This document shows positions 39,001 through 46,200 of a stretch of DNA of 64,000 nucleotides, one piece after another. A program made the translations under genes and the position numbers. Position 1 is the first letter of the stretch, and every line of letters starts with the position of its first letter. The stretch covers positions 51,908,917 to 51,972,916 of the forward strand of contig CM049319.1 of assembly GCA_026874595.1 (NCBI GenBank). The letters are read 5' to 3'. The DNA is from Sipunculus nudus. Lineage: Eukaryota; Annelida; Sipuncula; Golfingiida; Sipunculidae. Under the pieces are notes generated by a model. It was given only the letters and a program-made list of their open reading frames with translations. It searched no databases and was not told the DNA's origin.

Positions 39001-41155
39001 CTGATCTTCATGGATATGATAAGCAAGCAACCCATCCTGAACTGTTGAAAATTAAAACCTTTGCTCAGTGAAGGCAGATGGTTTGACATATTGCAGCTTG
39101 GTGAAGAGATCTGATGTTCAACATGTTTTGACAAAAGTTAAAGTTTTCTGTGACATGTTAGTACACGTGGCAATGTTAACATTCTCTGAAGGTGCCAGGT
39201 GCAGGTCTTTACCGCACTTTAATGTGCAATGAACCCAAAGTTTGAATATTTAAGTGAATGTAAGTGCCATAATATAACAGGTGAAGTCATAGAAGAAGAC
39301 ATTTGCCAGTGTCTGATGGGCAATTCTTGTATGTTAATAAAACTGTATTTCAAAGAGTATTGCATGCTTTACATCATTGTGGTATCTGAGTTAGTTTATC
39401 AGTGTACATAATGTTTCTCTGGATAATGCTCAGTTTAACAGCTGAGACTGTACATGACCCTATAACTGTGTATAATAACAACATTTGTACACTGTGTTGA
39501 CTATTCTTCTATATTTTAGCACCTAAAGTCAACTACATGCTGTGCTTATATGTAAACACAATTGTGTAGAACTGCCCCAGGCACTACTACCAACACACCC
39601 AGTTCTCATGGCTAATTCTTCAATCAATTAGAAACACAGAGTACCCCACCCCAGCTCCTGCTCAAATAGCCCTGCCTTGCCCTGTACTTCCTCTCCAGCC
39701 TGCAGGTCATAAGAAATGGAGTTAATTTTCTCCCCAGTTTTGCCCTACTGAGAAAGAAATTTAAAGCCCATATTTACTTTGATTAAAAAATGCAAAAAGT
39801 AATAAACCACATTCTATTACCTATCAGATGATTTTATTAAATTTTATATTTTGTAATTTTGAATTTTTTTTCTGATATGTGAAACTTACTTTTAGTGCAC
39901 AAATACAAATCAGTGCTTTAATTGAGAAGAAAATCAGAAGAGTCTGGATCATTCAGGGTGAAATGTTGGAGAGTTCAAACTGAGTTTTTAGTATCCCAGT
40001 TGCAGATGAACTGTACCAAATTTTTAATATTACTTAAAATTGATTTTTTTTATTTTATGTCATTATTGGATCATTATATGATTATAAATTGTGTCATCTT
40101 ATGATAATTTGATTATAACGAAATGTAAGGCACAGTTGTCAACTCAGTGTTTAAACAGCTAACTGGTTTGTGAGAGGCAGCTAGCGATGGCCAGTGACCG
40201 TAACAAGGGCCAACTGCAGCCAGAAATTCAAGTATCACATTAAATGCCTCAAGCACATGAATTGATCATGGGAAAGATTTTCAGCATCACAAACATTTAA
40301 TCCCCCCCCCCCCCCCCAGTACCTGGAAGCCCTGAGGCATGAACATAATACTTATTCCATATATTCCACGATGCTCCTAAATAATCACAATAAAACCTGT
40401 GCTCAGGGGCACTTCCTCAATATGGACACTTATGGGTTTTGCACACTTGAGACAGTCCTGTGAACAGTAGGCATAGAGGGCCATACCTGTCTTATATATT
40501 AAAGGACCTCTCTGTTACGAACAAAAAAGAGGTCTCATCAGTGCCTGTTATTGGGAGGTTCCCTGGCTGTATCATGATATTTGCTGTCATTTAGAACTAT
40601 ATATACTGGGCACAAATCAAAACTGTTGATGGTAGCTATATACCGGAAATTGTGCATGTAGATGATGGGTGTAAAATCTCCTACCATGGCTTAAGCTAGT
40701 TCACTGTGACCTCGTTACTTCAAGCAGTGGATGGAAAACTTTGTAATTATTCATACTTTCTCAATATCAAAACTTTAGGACTTGAGTCCTCCTTGATTGG
40801 TTATAATGTAGAAAAAAATGCATATTTTGGATTTGACCACTGTGGATTTGGAACCAGAGTCACTAATACAGAGATATAAATTTAACTGTTTAGGAAACCA
40901 TAAATTTTCGATATTCATTACTCATATATATACAGCATAATTTCATGAAAGTTACTTGTATTCATCCTACATCTCTGAGTTAATAGTTGAGTCATGTACA
41001 AACAGTTTAAATAAAAATTATGAAAACTGCATAATTTTGTTTCCAGACAATTGGAAAAAGAAGTTGGCACAGAGAATTTGAAGACATTTTACTTGATGGC
41101 AGAAGTCCTGTCAAAGACACAAGATCTACAAGTTTCAAAACGGGCCTCACCTTAA
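1971..41155 (+). CDS. NIMA-related serine/threonine kinase (NEK family), 19 coding exons
   Basis: A complete gene assembled by eye. Coding exons: 1971-2554, 4182-4259, 4921-5008, 6428-6478, 7405-7440, 7976-8034, 9012-9067, 9885-10012, 10422-10523, 11779-11858, 14147-14284, 15512-15651, 18262-18441, 19519-19716, 22088-22162, 27291-27382, 28887-29014, 30518-30604, 41047-41155. All junctions are GT-AG and the phases agree throughout, giving 2409 bases, 802 residues and a TAA. Order: basic low-complexity N-terminus (1-168), kinase domain (about 171-431), long acidic tail. NEK kinases act in the cell cycle, at centrosomes and in cilia. The activation loop and the GTPCYLSPE segment are typical of the NEK1/3/5 group, while the short C-terminal helical segment recalls NEK11 and NEK1 tails, so I do not assign an orthologue. 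A separate HS6ST gene lies antisense inside the last intron. Confidence 0.93.
2700..3335. repeat. Direct repeat pair in NEK intron 1
   Basis: Two copies of about 175 bases (around 2700-2875 and 3155-3335) share the order: ACCCAYACTAT, AATGGCAGG, GCTAGCATCAC, TTTTATGCAAAAA, TCTATCAGAT and GGATTTTATAGGGAAAA-like blocks. A weaker third similarity lies between them around 2990-3075. This is a diverged local duplication with no coding content. Confidence 0.6.
4182..14284 (+). CDS. NEK exons 2-11: protein kinase catalytic domain
   Basis: Ten exons (coordinates in the gene entry) encode residues 195-466. Visible catalytic elements: YALKK with the ATP-binding lysine at K200; probable helix-C glutamate E219; hinge region CIIQDYCDGGTLDDK; HRD at 298-300 within HRDLKTSNVFL; DFG at 319-321; the activation loop with TCVGTPCYLSPE, whose APE-equivalent SPE is at 344-346; DVWALGCLLYEM in helix F; and EKRPS near the end of the C-lobe. 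All key residues are present, so the kinase should be active. The domain is split by nine introns, one directly after the invariant H298 and one just before DFG. Confidence 0.92.
5506..5792. mobile_element. MITE, Harbinger-like family, copy 1 (decayed)
   Basis: In NEK intron 3. Begins GGCCAAAAAAAGGT and ends TTTTTTTTGGCC. Interior blocks (AAAATTGTATTATTTTATCTTC, in part) are shared with the copies at 6083, 21708 and 43873. The left flank is TCA rather than the TTA seen at other copies, so the target duplication has decayed. No coding capacity. Confidence 0.6.
6083..6403. mobile_element. MITE, Harbinger-like family, copy 2
   Basis: In NEK intron 3, ending about 25 bases before exon 4. Terminal inverted repeats: AAGGTATGGTTCTCAGGCAC near the left end against GTGCCTGAGAACCATACCTT near the right end, with outer ends GGCAAAAG and TTTTTTTGGCC. 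Flanked on both sides by TTA, the 3-bp target duplication typical of PIF/Harbinger elements. A 14-16 base poly-C run lies inside. Confidence 0.72.
6830..7055. repeat. Dispersed repeat, family F copy 1
   Basis: In NEK intron 4. Shares ordered blocks with 20395-20645 and 59870-60110: GATTCATGCATAAGTGACTG, CATTTGTG, ATTCCTTGAT, GATCCACAC, AAATTTCATGA, and a terminal segment with ACACACA then CCTCCTGG-like sequence. The conserved right end and lack of an ORF suggest a short non-autonomous retroelement or the end of a longer one (inference). Confidence 0.5.
9545..9760 (+). mobile_element. Possible tRNA-derived SINE
   Basis: In NEK intron 7. The head reads like a degenerate tRNA promoter: an A-box-like GATAGGGCAATGATTAAGG, then about 30 bases later a B-box-like GGGTTTGCATCC. 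A non-tRNA body follows. No complete cloverleaf is evident, so it is not called as a tRNA gene. Confidence 0.35.
10545..10950. mobile_element. Possible MITE-like element in NEK intron 9
   Basis: The left end (GTTTCACACAGCAAAT, then AACTGGTTTCAAACC) and the right end (GGTTTTGAAAATATTTGTGTGTGACAG, in part) are imperfect inverted copies. The interior repeats CAAACCAATTTGG and its variants in both orientations. No ORF; the boundaries are approximate. Confidence 0.35.
12600..13805. repeat. Dispersed repeat, about 1.2 kb, in NEK intron 10
   Basis: The right part (13450-13805) is clearly shared with 37915-38205: GAGTGACCTT, TTTTCAAGGTCACAGAGCTT, ATGTACAGATATACATCCAT, GGGCTTTTGTCAGCTTTTGC. Near the left end AGCCCTCAGCC is a short inverted match to GGCTTAGGGCT at the right end. 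The middle is richer in G+C than the surrounding introns. It is probably a non-autonomous transposon; the left boundary is uncertain. Confidence 0.45.
15512..41155 (+). CDS. NEK exons 12-19: regulatory C-terminal tail
   Basis: Residues 467-802. A polar region (exons 12-14) contains S/T/R-rich segments and an acidic patch (DYIDDFDDSSSLGSD). Next come short IPEEIP and IPEIPEE repeats (exons 15-16), a strongly acidic run (DDDYDLDFEEEE, exon 16) and a helical acidic stretch (exon 17). The last conserved-looking module is HMLDTLGEERYEQV through LKTFYLMAEVL (exons 18-19), of the kind found at the end of several NEK tails. The tail probably mediates partner binding or autoregulation (inference). Exons 18 and 19 are separated by the 10.4-kb intron that holds HS6ST. 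Confidence 0.85.
16017..16301 (+). mobile_element. Possible solo LTR-like segment
   Basis: In NEK intron 12. A stretch starting TG and ending CA contains a TATA-like TTTATACATAAG and, a few bases on, AATAAA followed by CTTGCTGCT, an arrangement seen in retroelement LTRs. No clear flanking target duplication and no internal region were seen, so this is weak. Confidence 0.22.
16631..16940. mobile_element. MITE with CTGTGGTTGG termini, copy 1
   Basis: The left end TACTGTGGTTGGCT and the right end AGCCAACCAC then TA are inverted copies, flanked by TA. Same terminal family as 17668-18098 and the fragment at 30673. Confidence 0.5.
17668..18098. mobile_element. MITE with CTGTGGTTG and TCGCGA-rich termini, copy 2
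   Basis: In NEK intron 12, about 160 bases before exon 13. The left end TA-CTGTGGTTGCC and the right end GGCTTCATTTTCGCGAGG (as reverse complement) form inverted repeats of about 90 bases that contain several TCGCGA and CGCGAGG blocks. Flanked by TA on both sides, as in Tc1/mariner-type elements. No ORF. Confidence 0.65.
20395..20645. repeat. Dispersed repeat, family F copy 2
   Basis: In NEK intron 14. Same block order as 6830-7055: TTCATTCATGC, TTGACTGTACATTTG, ATTCCTTGATGAT, GATCCACACC, ATGAAATTTCAT, ACACACACAGGA, ending CCTCCTGGCGTAGGCAG. Confidence 0.5.
21015..21080. repeat. (TA)n microsatellite
   Basis: A nearly pure AT dinucleotide run of about 60 bases in NEK intron 14. Confidence 0.9.
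21127..21292. repeat. Minisatellite, about 50-bp unit
   Basis: Four imperfect tandem copies of CAGTCCACATGTCACATGAC followed by CACAGTTTA and ACAGGTGTGAGA. The last copy has CATTTGACC in place of CACATGACC. Confidence 0.75.
21708..22022. mobile_element. MITE, Harbinger-like family, copy 3
   Basis: In NEK intron 14, ending about 65 bases before exon 15. Begins GGCCAAAATAAAAAAAAGG with TATGGTTCTCAGG and ends GGTGCCTGAGAACCATAC then TTTTGTCC. Flanked by TTA on both sides, matching copy 2. Confidence 0.72.
23975..24490. repeat. Minisatellite, 20-bp unit (about 25 copies)
   Basis: Tandem repeats of TTTGGGCAGCTGTATCATCC and variants in NEK intron 15. The reading frame across part of it (24110-24418) is a by-product of the repeat and not a gene. 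Confidence 0.9.
26715..27230. repeat. Dispersed repeat, family H copy 1
   Basis: In NEK intron 15, ending about 60 bases before exon 16. Blocks shared with 28375-28740: TGTCTGTC runs, CAGGTTTT, TTAAATATTAT/TAGATATTAT, TAGCTCTCATA/TTGCTCTCATA, GTCTGTCTGAAAAT, AGCTCCAAAAC, GACATGTGAAGACATC. The right part, including GGGGGCTGCCATTTTGCATAC, is also found at 37745-37775. Confidence 0.55.
28375..28740. repeat. Dispersed repeat, family H copy 2
   Basis: In NEK intron 16. Same block order as 26715-27090, including CTGTCTGTC-rich sequence, CAGCTCCAAAAC and GACATGTGGAGACATCTTCAG. No ORF of note. Confidence 0.55.
29280..29990. repeat. Dispersed repeat in two tandem copies
   Basis: In NEK intron 17. 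Two units of about 300 bases share CCTGAAATAAGGTCACTGTG with ACCTATATTC, AGATT(C/T)CTCAGG and a right end with GAATGRTRRTGCCACCTRCAT. A related copy lies at about 59050-59310. Confidence 0.55.
30673..30850. mobile_element. Fragment of the CTGTGGTTG MITE family
   Basis: Begins CTGTGGTTAG and continues TTTGCGAGGGTTT, then ATTTGCGAAAGGG, the same order as the left end of 17668-18098. The right terminal repeat is missing or too diverged. It lies just inside NEK intron 18. Confidence 0.4.
31691..38700 (-). CDS. HS6ST: Heparan sulfate 6-O-sulfotransferase, nested antisense in NEK intron 18
   Basis: Transfers sulfate from PAPS to the 6-O position of glucosamine in heparan sulfate, in the Golgi lumen. 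Minus-strand coding exons: 38228-38700, 36135-36283, 33341-33458, 31691-32036 (TAG at 31691-31693). Phases agree and give 361 residues, a little shorter than vertebrate HS6ST1 (about 410), mainly at the C-terminus. Seen: type II signal anchor (about 8-26, followed by RK); 5'-phosphosulfate-binding LHIQKTGGSNF (74-84); cysteine-rich CICTK to CHC segment; GVHPDW with H133 at the position of the proposed catalytic histidine; 3'-phosphate-binding LREPVLRYLSEW (165-176); family segment NLATNRQTRMLANLSLVGCYN, split by an intron after YNH; C-terminal FGLTDYQ with FERTFNLEF. N53 is a possible N-glycosylation site. Start ATG 38700 is chosen because it directly precedes the anchor; the open frame upstream has only a GTG. 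The second and third introns are GT-AG and GC-AG. Confidence 0.93.
32320..32840. repeat. Tandem repeat, about 125-150-bp unit, with DR1 motifs
   Basis: At least three imperfect units: AATGAGGTCA, then AGGTCACCA, TTTGGAGGCACC, GTGACTT, CGAAAATCTAATGGATTT, ACTCATTATACATATT, TTTCTCACCTG, CAAAATTCATGCATATTTA. A related block is at 61320-61790. It lies in the HS6ST third intron. Confidence 0.65.
33339..33340 (-). other. HS6ST: GC 5' splice site of HS6ST intron 3
   Basis: On the minus strand the third coding exon ends CACAG and the intron begins GCAAGTG, a GC donor in an otherwise strong consensus. Joining here to the acceptor before 32036 restores the family sequence LVGCYNHSSMQEEER. No GT nearby preserves the frame and the homology. 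Confidence 0.8.
33850..34110. repeat. Dispersed repeat shared with 49640-49900
   Basis: Matched blocks: TGAGCTATAG/TCATCTGAGT, ATTAGACCTA, AAATTCTGCATACTGTAAGA, TCCCCAAAATCTCCTACCA, GGATCACTGGGACTTGGCTCC, GAGATATTAAGG. The ORFs on both strands here come from the repeat. Confidence 0.55.
36640..36985. mobile_element. MITE, CCTTAAAGG family, copy 1 (left end decayed)
   Basis: In HS6ST intron 1. It shares most of its length with 60855-61258 (CACAGGCTGCTTGTTTTG, CAAATGGCATTTTGCAACAA in part, ATTACCCTTAGATCATTAAT, ACACAGAGGAAGCCAGAAAT). The right end GGTGAATGGGCACCTTTAAGG is the inverted form of the left end of the 60781 copy. Confidence 0.6.
37915..38205. repeat. Right-end copy of the dispersed repeat seen at 13450-13805
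   Basis: In HS6ST intron 1, ending about 20 bases from exon 1. Shared blocks: GGGTGACCTTGACCTACTTT, TCAAGGTCACAGAGCTTGTA, ACATGTACAGATATACATCC, CTTGTTACTGTTACC, GGGCTTTTGTCAGCTTTTGC. Confidence 0.6.
38675..38885 (-). repeat. HS6ST: Tandem duplication spanning the HS6ST start codon, with a decoy uORF
   Basis: Two diverged copies, 96 bases apart, of a segment that includes the start codon. Both carry TTGATATTGACATGATAACA (plus strand). The downstream copy holds the real start (38698-38700, MSISKTAAW). The upstream copy puts an ATG at 38794-38796 that opens MSISKIAWDAL and stops at 38761-38763. Flanking similarity (for example CTGCAC and ATGCAT blocks) continues to about 38885. Confidence 0.75.
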
Positions 41156-41234
41156 CGTGTTGGTTGTGATGTCATCCTCACACTTCTTCAAGCATTACTG
41201 ACTTGTCTTAACCAGTTGTATCATGACCCTCTGT

Positions 41235-41715
41235 AAGTCTGGGTGCCTGCAGACTCCTGTTTTTCCTATATTTTCCTGTGTTTTCAACCCCACTGTAGGG
41301 GGGAGGACCACTGATCCTATGAAAAAAATATCCTATAATTTCCTTTATTTTCCAAGATTTAAACTGAAATATCCTGTATTTTTTCACTGCACAATCATAT
41401 TTCCAATATAATTGTTGTTACTGAATAATGATTGCTCTACAAACCTATTATTATTGAAAGCATGCAGTTCTAATGTAGATCTGCCCATTAAGCAATGCAC
41501 TCATTTAAGTTATTGCAGCCATCAAAACCAATTAAATCTTTAGAAGCTGCTTGGCAGATAATTGTTCATGTTAAATAACCAAGCATACCATGACTGTGCA
41601 TTGAAATCTCCCTCATTTTTTCCTATGTTGGCTGAAAACTCCTATAACTCCTTTATCTTTGTCTCAAGACCTCTTTTAAAATTCCTATATTTCTTCAGTG
41701 TTTTCTGTGTTGAAA
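41235..41715. repeat. Dispersed repeat just after the NEK stop codon
   Basis: Shares block order with 63265-63590: TTATTATT, GCATGCAGTT, TGTAGATCTG, GATGCAATCA/AAGCAATGCA, AACCAATTAAA, AGAAGCTGCTT, then the thymine-rich TCCTATATTTT segments and AGACTCCTG/AGGAGCCTG at an end. It may lie in the NEK 3' UTR. I found no obvious polyadenylation signal in the first few hundred bases after the stop. Confidence 0.45.
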
Positions 41716-41909
41716 TTTAATTTAAATTGTCAGTCATTATAATGCTCCATAGGTTTAGACCTTCCTGTGTCTCTTCTATTGCTGAGAAATTGCTGTGGAT
41801 GTACTGATCATAAAACTTGCACCATTTCTAACTTTAGTAATGCTCTCCTAAGTCAACAGATTTCATGATATCATGAATTCATCCTTTTTTATACAGTCAT
41901 TTATATATA

Positions 41910-42230
41910 AAACCATGTTGTCCTAATGCATGTATACTCCTGACATCTTATGCTGGCATTGATATGCTTAACCAGTGCTATAAAGCATGATCTCTCCTTT
42001 TTCATGCCCTGATATAATTATGCATAAGACAAGGTCATATTGGCATGAATTCTCCCATCTAATGCATTGACATGACTGTTCATGAACTAAGGGTCTAAGG
42101 GCATGATTTCTTCCAGCTTTTATGTTGATATGAATATTCATGAACCAAGAGTTCTCTTAGCATGATATCTTCCATCTCTCATACTGACATTGATATTCAT
42201 GAGTCAGGGGTCCAATGAAAATAGGAATTC
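41910..42230. repeat. Tandem repeat, about 65-75-bp unit
   Basis: About four to five diverged units with GGCATGAT(A/T)TCT, TCCATCTCTC/TCCCATCTAAT, TGACATTGATATTCATGA and an AAGGGTC-type link. No coding content. Confidence 0.55.
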
Positions 42231-42529
42231 TTCAATGTTCTATGTTTCAAAATGCTCAGTACCTTTTCCATGTGATAGGTTTTTAAACCATTTTATTAAC
42301 TTCTGAGCTTGCTTCAGATTGTATGTGATATAACAATTAATATAAGTTGTGGCAGTTTTATCTCCAAAGTAACAGATCTGTGATCAGAATAACCATACCT
42401 CACACAGTCGCTTTAATTATTTCGACAAAAGGATTACATGTTGATCAGAAGAATTAGTTAGGACATGAAAAAAAAGGCAAGGGTAAACTGTTCAAACTTT
42501 GATTATACATGGACATAACGTAAAGATAT

Positions 42530-42970
42530 AGGCAGTAGCTAACTGTTCTAAATGAGTCTTACATGAGCATAATATATGGAAACAGCTCAAACTTGGTCCT
42601 ACATGAAAATATCATGAGGACAGGGACAAAAGCAAACATTTCAAACCTTGTCTTTCATGGGCTTTAGGACATGGACAAACAGCTCAAACTTGGTCTTGCA
42701 TGAAAAACATCAGGACATGGACAATAGAAAACATTTCAAACTTGGTCTTTCATGTGCATAAAGACATGGACAATAGCAAACAGCTCAGACTTGGTCTTAC
42801 ATGAAAATATCATCAGGACAAGGGCAATAGCAAACATTTCAAACTTGGTCTTTCATGCGCATAAGGACATGGACAAACAGCAAACAGCTCAAACATGGTC
42901 GTACATGAAAATAACATCAGGACATGGATAATAGCAATCATTTCAAACTTGGTTTCACATGAACATAACA
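42530..42970. repeat. Tandem repeat with AAACTTGGTCTTACATGA units
   Basis: Alternating units of about 55-65 bases: AACAGCTCAAACTTGGTC then ACATGAAAATATCATCAGG, and AACATTTCAAACTTGGTC then TTTCATGCGCATAAGGACATGG. The pattern suggests a higher-order dimer of about 120 bases. Confidence 0.65.
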
Positions 42971-43872
42971 ATAATCATTGGATATTGAAATAAGTGAAAC
43001 AGGGTTACAGTGAAAGCACATAATGTTAACATTAGTTGGATATCCTTGTGATAAAAGACTTGGTGCAGGGCATTATTTGACATAACAATTATCACAAGGA
43101 TTGGGTGAAAAACTGGTCCAATATAACACCGTGCTTCCAGTGTTGTATATTATTTATGGTTCAGTAGCAGCACAGAAAACTTAAACCAAAAAAAAACATT
43201 TATTGTTTTATATGTGAGGCTGTTGTTATACTATAAGTTTGGTAAAACTTACAGACAAAATCAAAAGAAAAAGAAAAAAATCAGTAATGCCAGTGTGTGT
43301 CAGTATATTTCAAACAAAATGTTTGGGTGTTTGTTGCATCATATGAAATTGCGAGTAAATCTGCATCATTTGTGAGTAAAGCTACCCTTTAGATTATCAT
43401 AAACCCTCACCTGTTAAAAAACACCTCATGTCAAGATGACATTGACCTTTGGAAGTCCTTCAGGGTCATTAAGTTCTGTCCTTGTTGTTGTCTTCAATGT
43501 CATTTTTATTGCAGATATTGTGTATGGTCAGTGATTCAGATATCCTTTTATATAAACTAAGACTGTGATAACCTAAAATTAATTTAATGTCTTAAGGTTT
43601 CATTTCAGGAAACTTAAGCAGACAATATTTTCCATTCATTCAGTTATACAATGGGTGTGGTTGCTTCCATATTGTGATAAACATTTTGATACAAATTTCA
43701 GTCCATTATTGTGATAATTATATCATAATAAATCAGTCAATATCAATTATTAGATGGTCTGGGAGATGTTTTATATTGTATATATGCAGTTTGAAGGAAA
43801 AGTTTATGCAAATATTCAAACATAGTGGCCTCCTTTGATCTTGTTTGATTTTATTTTTTTAGCTGTTGCGGA

Positions 43873-44039
43873 CAAGGAAATTTTATCAAAATTGTATGAT
43901 TTTATCTCCTTGAAAGTAATGTCCCAACTTCAGGAGCTCAAAATTGGTAAGTTTCTATTGAAAATCAAAATAAAAATTTTTGATGCAAGGGTTTAAAATT
44001 TATGCGGGCGGTGCCTGAGAACCATACCTTTTTTTTGCC
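43873..44039. mobile_element. MITE, Harbinger-like family, copy 4 (truncated)
   Basis: Only the right part is present: GTATGATTTTATCTCC, TCAAAATTGG, AAAATTTTTGATGC, then GGTGCCTGAGAACCATACC and TTTTTTTTGCC, followed by TTA. The left terminal repeat is missing. Confidence 0.6.
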
Positions 44040-44424
44040 TTAGAATATTCTTTGCTCATCATGTTAGATTGAATTTTTTGTCCATTTCACCAAAGCAGGA
44101 GGCAATACATGATAAACTTATTTAGAAATACTTTTTAATGGATCTTAAGGAATTTATAAGAATTACATTTCTACAATTGAATCAACCAAACTCTTGTGTC
44201 TTGTGGTTAAATACAGGCAGCTGTTCTATGGTTGATATGGGAAATGTCAGTTTGTGTGTTTTGTAATTTCCTAATATTTGTATAAAAAGCTGAAATGATG
44301 TGTCATGTATGCTTGATTTATATCATTTACCAAATATTTTACCATTTGAGATGAAATTTGTGTAAGCAAAAACCTCCAGGTGCTCATTTAAGAATATTTT
44401 CTTAAGGTTTGTGTGCAGTGTTAT

Positions 44425-44466
44425 GGTTACCATGGAAACCAGTAGCCATGTTGTTACCATGGAAAT
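44425..44466. promoter_or_regulatory. Two tandem RFX X-box-like sites
   Basis: GGTTACCATGGAAACC (44425-44440) and GTTACCATGGAAAT (44453-44466) fit the X-box pattern GTNRCC-RGNAAC bound by RFX factors. They lie 3.3 kb after the NEK stop and 7.5 kb before KCC. Function is inferred from the motif only. Confidence 0.3.
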
Positions 44467-45502
44467 ATGTTAGCCATAGTCATGTAAGCTAAAGTGTTTA
44501 ATATTATTATCTTTCCTGTTGTAAAATAAATAATCAGGGATATTTTTATTGAATTATTGTTATACTTTTGAAATTTGTTATTCATTGGTCTTCTCATGTT
44601 TTTCATCATGTCACATGAATATACATAAGAGAGATGTTTACAGGCAGTGATTAAAGAAAGAAACTATGACAAGGTTGATTTTATATTAATTTCCTTCAAT
44701 GCTTCATTTACCATCTAAAAATAAATTAAAAGTTGATTCTGTAATTTTTATCTCATAACTTTGAATCCATGAACAATTTTAACAAGTGTATAATTTATGA
44801 ATATATATTTTTTTCTTTTTCATGATCTCAAAATTATTTTGAATAATCATCCAATCTGCATGTCTGCATTACTTTATCATTAAATCATATTCTTATGTGG
44901 AAATGTTGAAGAAAAAACACCAAAGACAAAAATGTTCATGCAAACATATCAAAATATATTGGAACAATGCTCCCAGTAAGAAAACCAGACTACATTTTTC
45001 CTGATTAATATTTATTAATATATGGAAATATATTGGAGAAATACACCGAAGGGGTAAATTTTCATATGAACATATCAAAGTGTCAGAGTCATTATTCAAA
45101 ATAATACATATTCATCTATATCATTTTGTTTTTTAAATAATGATTATTTAATGTACACATATTGAAGAAATGTTAACTGTTGGTGAACACACTGCATGAG
45201 GAAGGGGGCCGAGTACCCAAAAGTTTGTGTACAAGACATTTCACATAGCTAGTCTTTTAAAAAGGTGTCAACCATTTACATTACTTTTTGTAAGTAACAG
45301 ACTAGCATGGCATTTCAGATCCTTACAGTGCAGAATTCATTTATACTTGGCATTTTCGTATTGCATGGAGTATACTTCTTGACTGGTTTGGAAATGTCAA
45401 TATAATTTCTCCCTGGCATTGTTTATGGTATAAACCCTGTTAAATAAACACTTTGTGTATGGTATAAACCCTGTTAAATAAACAATGTTTTTATTGAAGG
45501 TT

Positions 45503-45504
<2 letters not shown>

Positions 45505-45560
<56 letters not shown>

Positions 45561-45699
45561 TAAGAGAGAAAGAGAGAGGTAAAGAGAAAGAGTGACGCCA
45601 TTTAGACAGACTAACGTGTATTAACACAAGAGCTTTCGAAGCCCACAGGCTTCTTCATTAGGTGGTAAGTTGGAATGGGAAGAGAGGTGTTTATATACC

Positions 45700-45757
<58 letters not shown>
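45505..45757. repeat. Two (TA)n arrays flanking a GCTTTCGAAG repeat end
   Basis: TA runs at about 45508-45559 and 45704-45757 enclose about 145 bases of unique-looking sequence. The insert has a perfect six-pair hairpin, GAAGCC-CACA-GGCTTC (45638-45653), beside CTTTC and TCATTAGG. This resembles the termini of Penelope-like and similar retroelements (inference). Confidence 0.55.
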
Positions 45758-45759
<2 letters not shown>

Positions 45760-46200
45760 GACTTTCGCGAAATCTTCACTAGCTGATTGTTTCTGTTGGT
45801 GTCACATCATTGAGTTGCTGAGATTTGTACTACTTCGTCTCTCCATTGTTGATCTCTAATAAATTGTAGGCAAAATGTTGTAGCATTCCCTTGAGGATTT
45901 CATAAGTTTTGTTTATACAAGTCCTCTTGGAAAGTTATATTATTTTGTATATGGAACAGATTATGATATCCATTTGTAGTTATCTGTTTGTATGATTATT
46001 CTCTCATCTGCTGTGATATCGTGTTTATGACATATTTATAAGCATATTAAACCATAGTCACATATAACGACGGTCTCCTTTTATGTGTGAGAGCGAGAGA
46101 ATTTGAATTTCATTGAGCATGTAACTCAACAAATTTGAATAAGAAATCGGTTTTATTTTTTTCTTTTTGTGTCAAAATTGGCTAAATGAGCCAGACTCGG

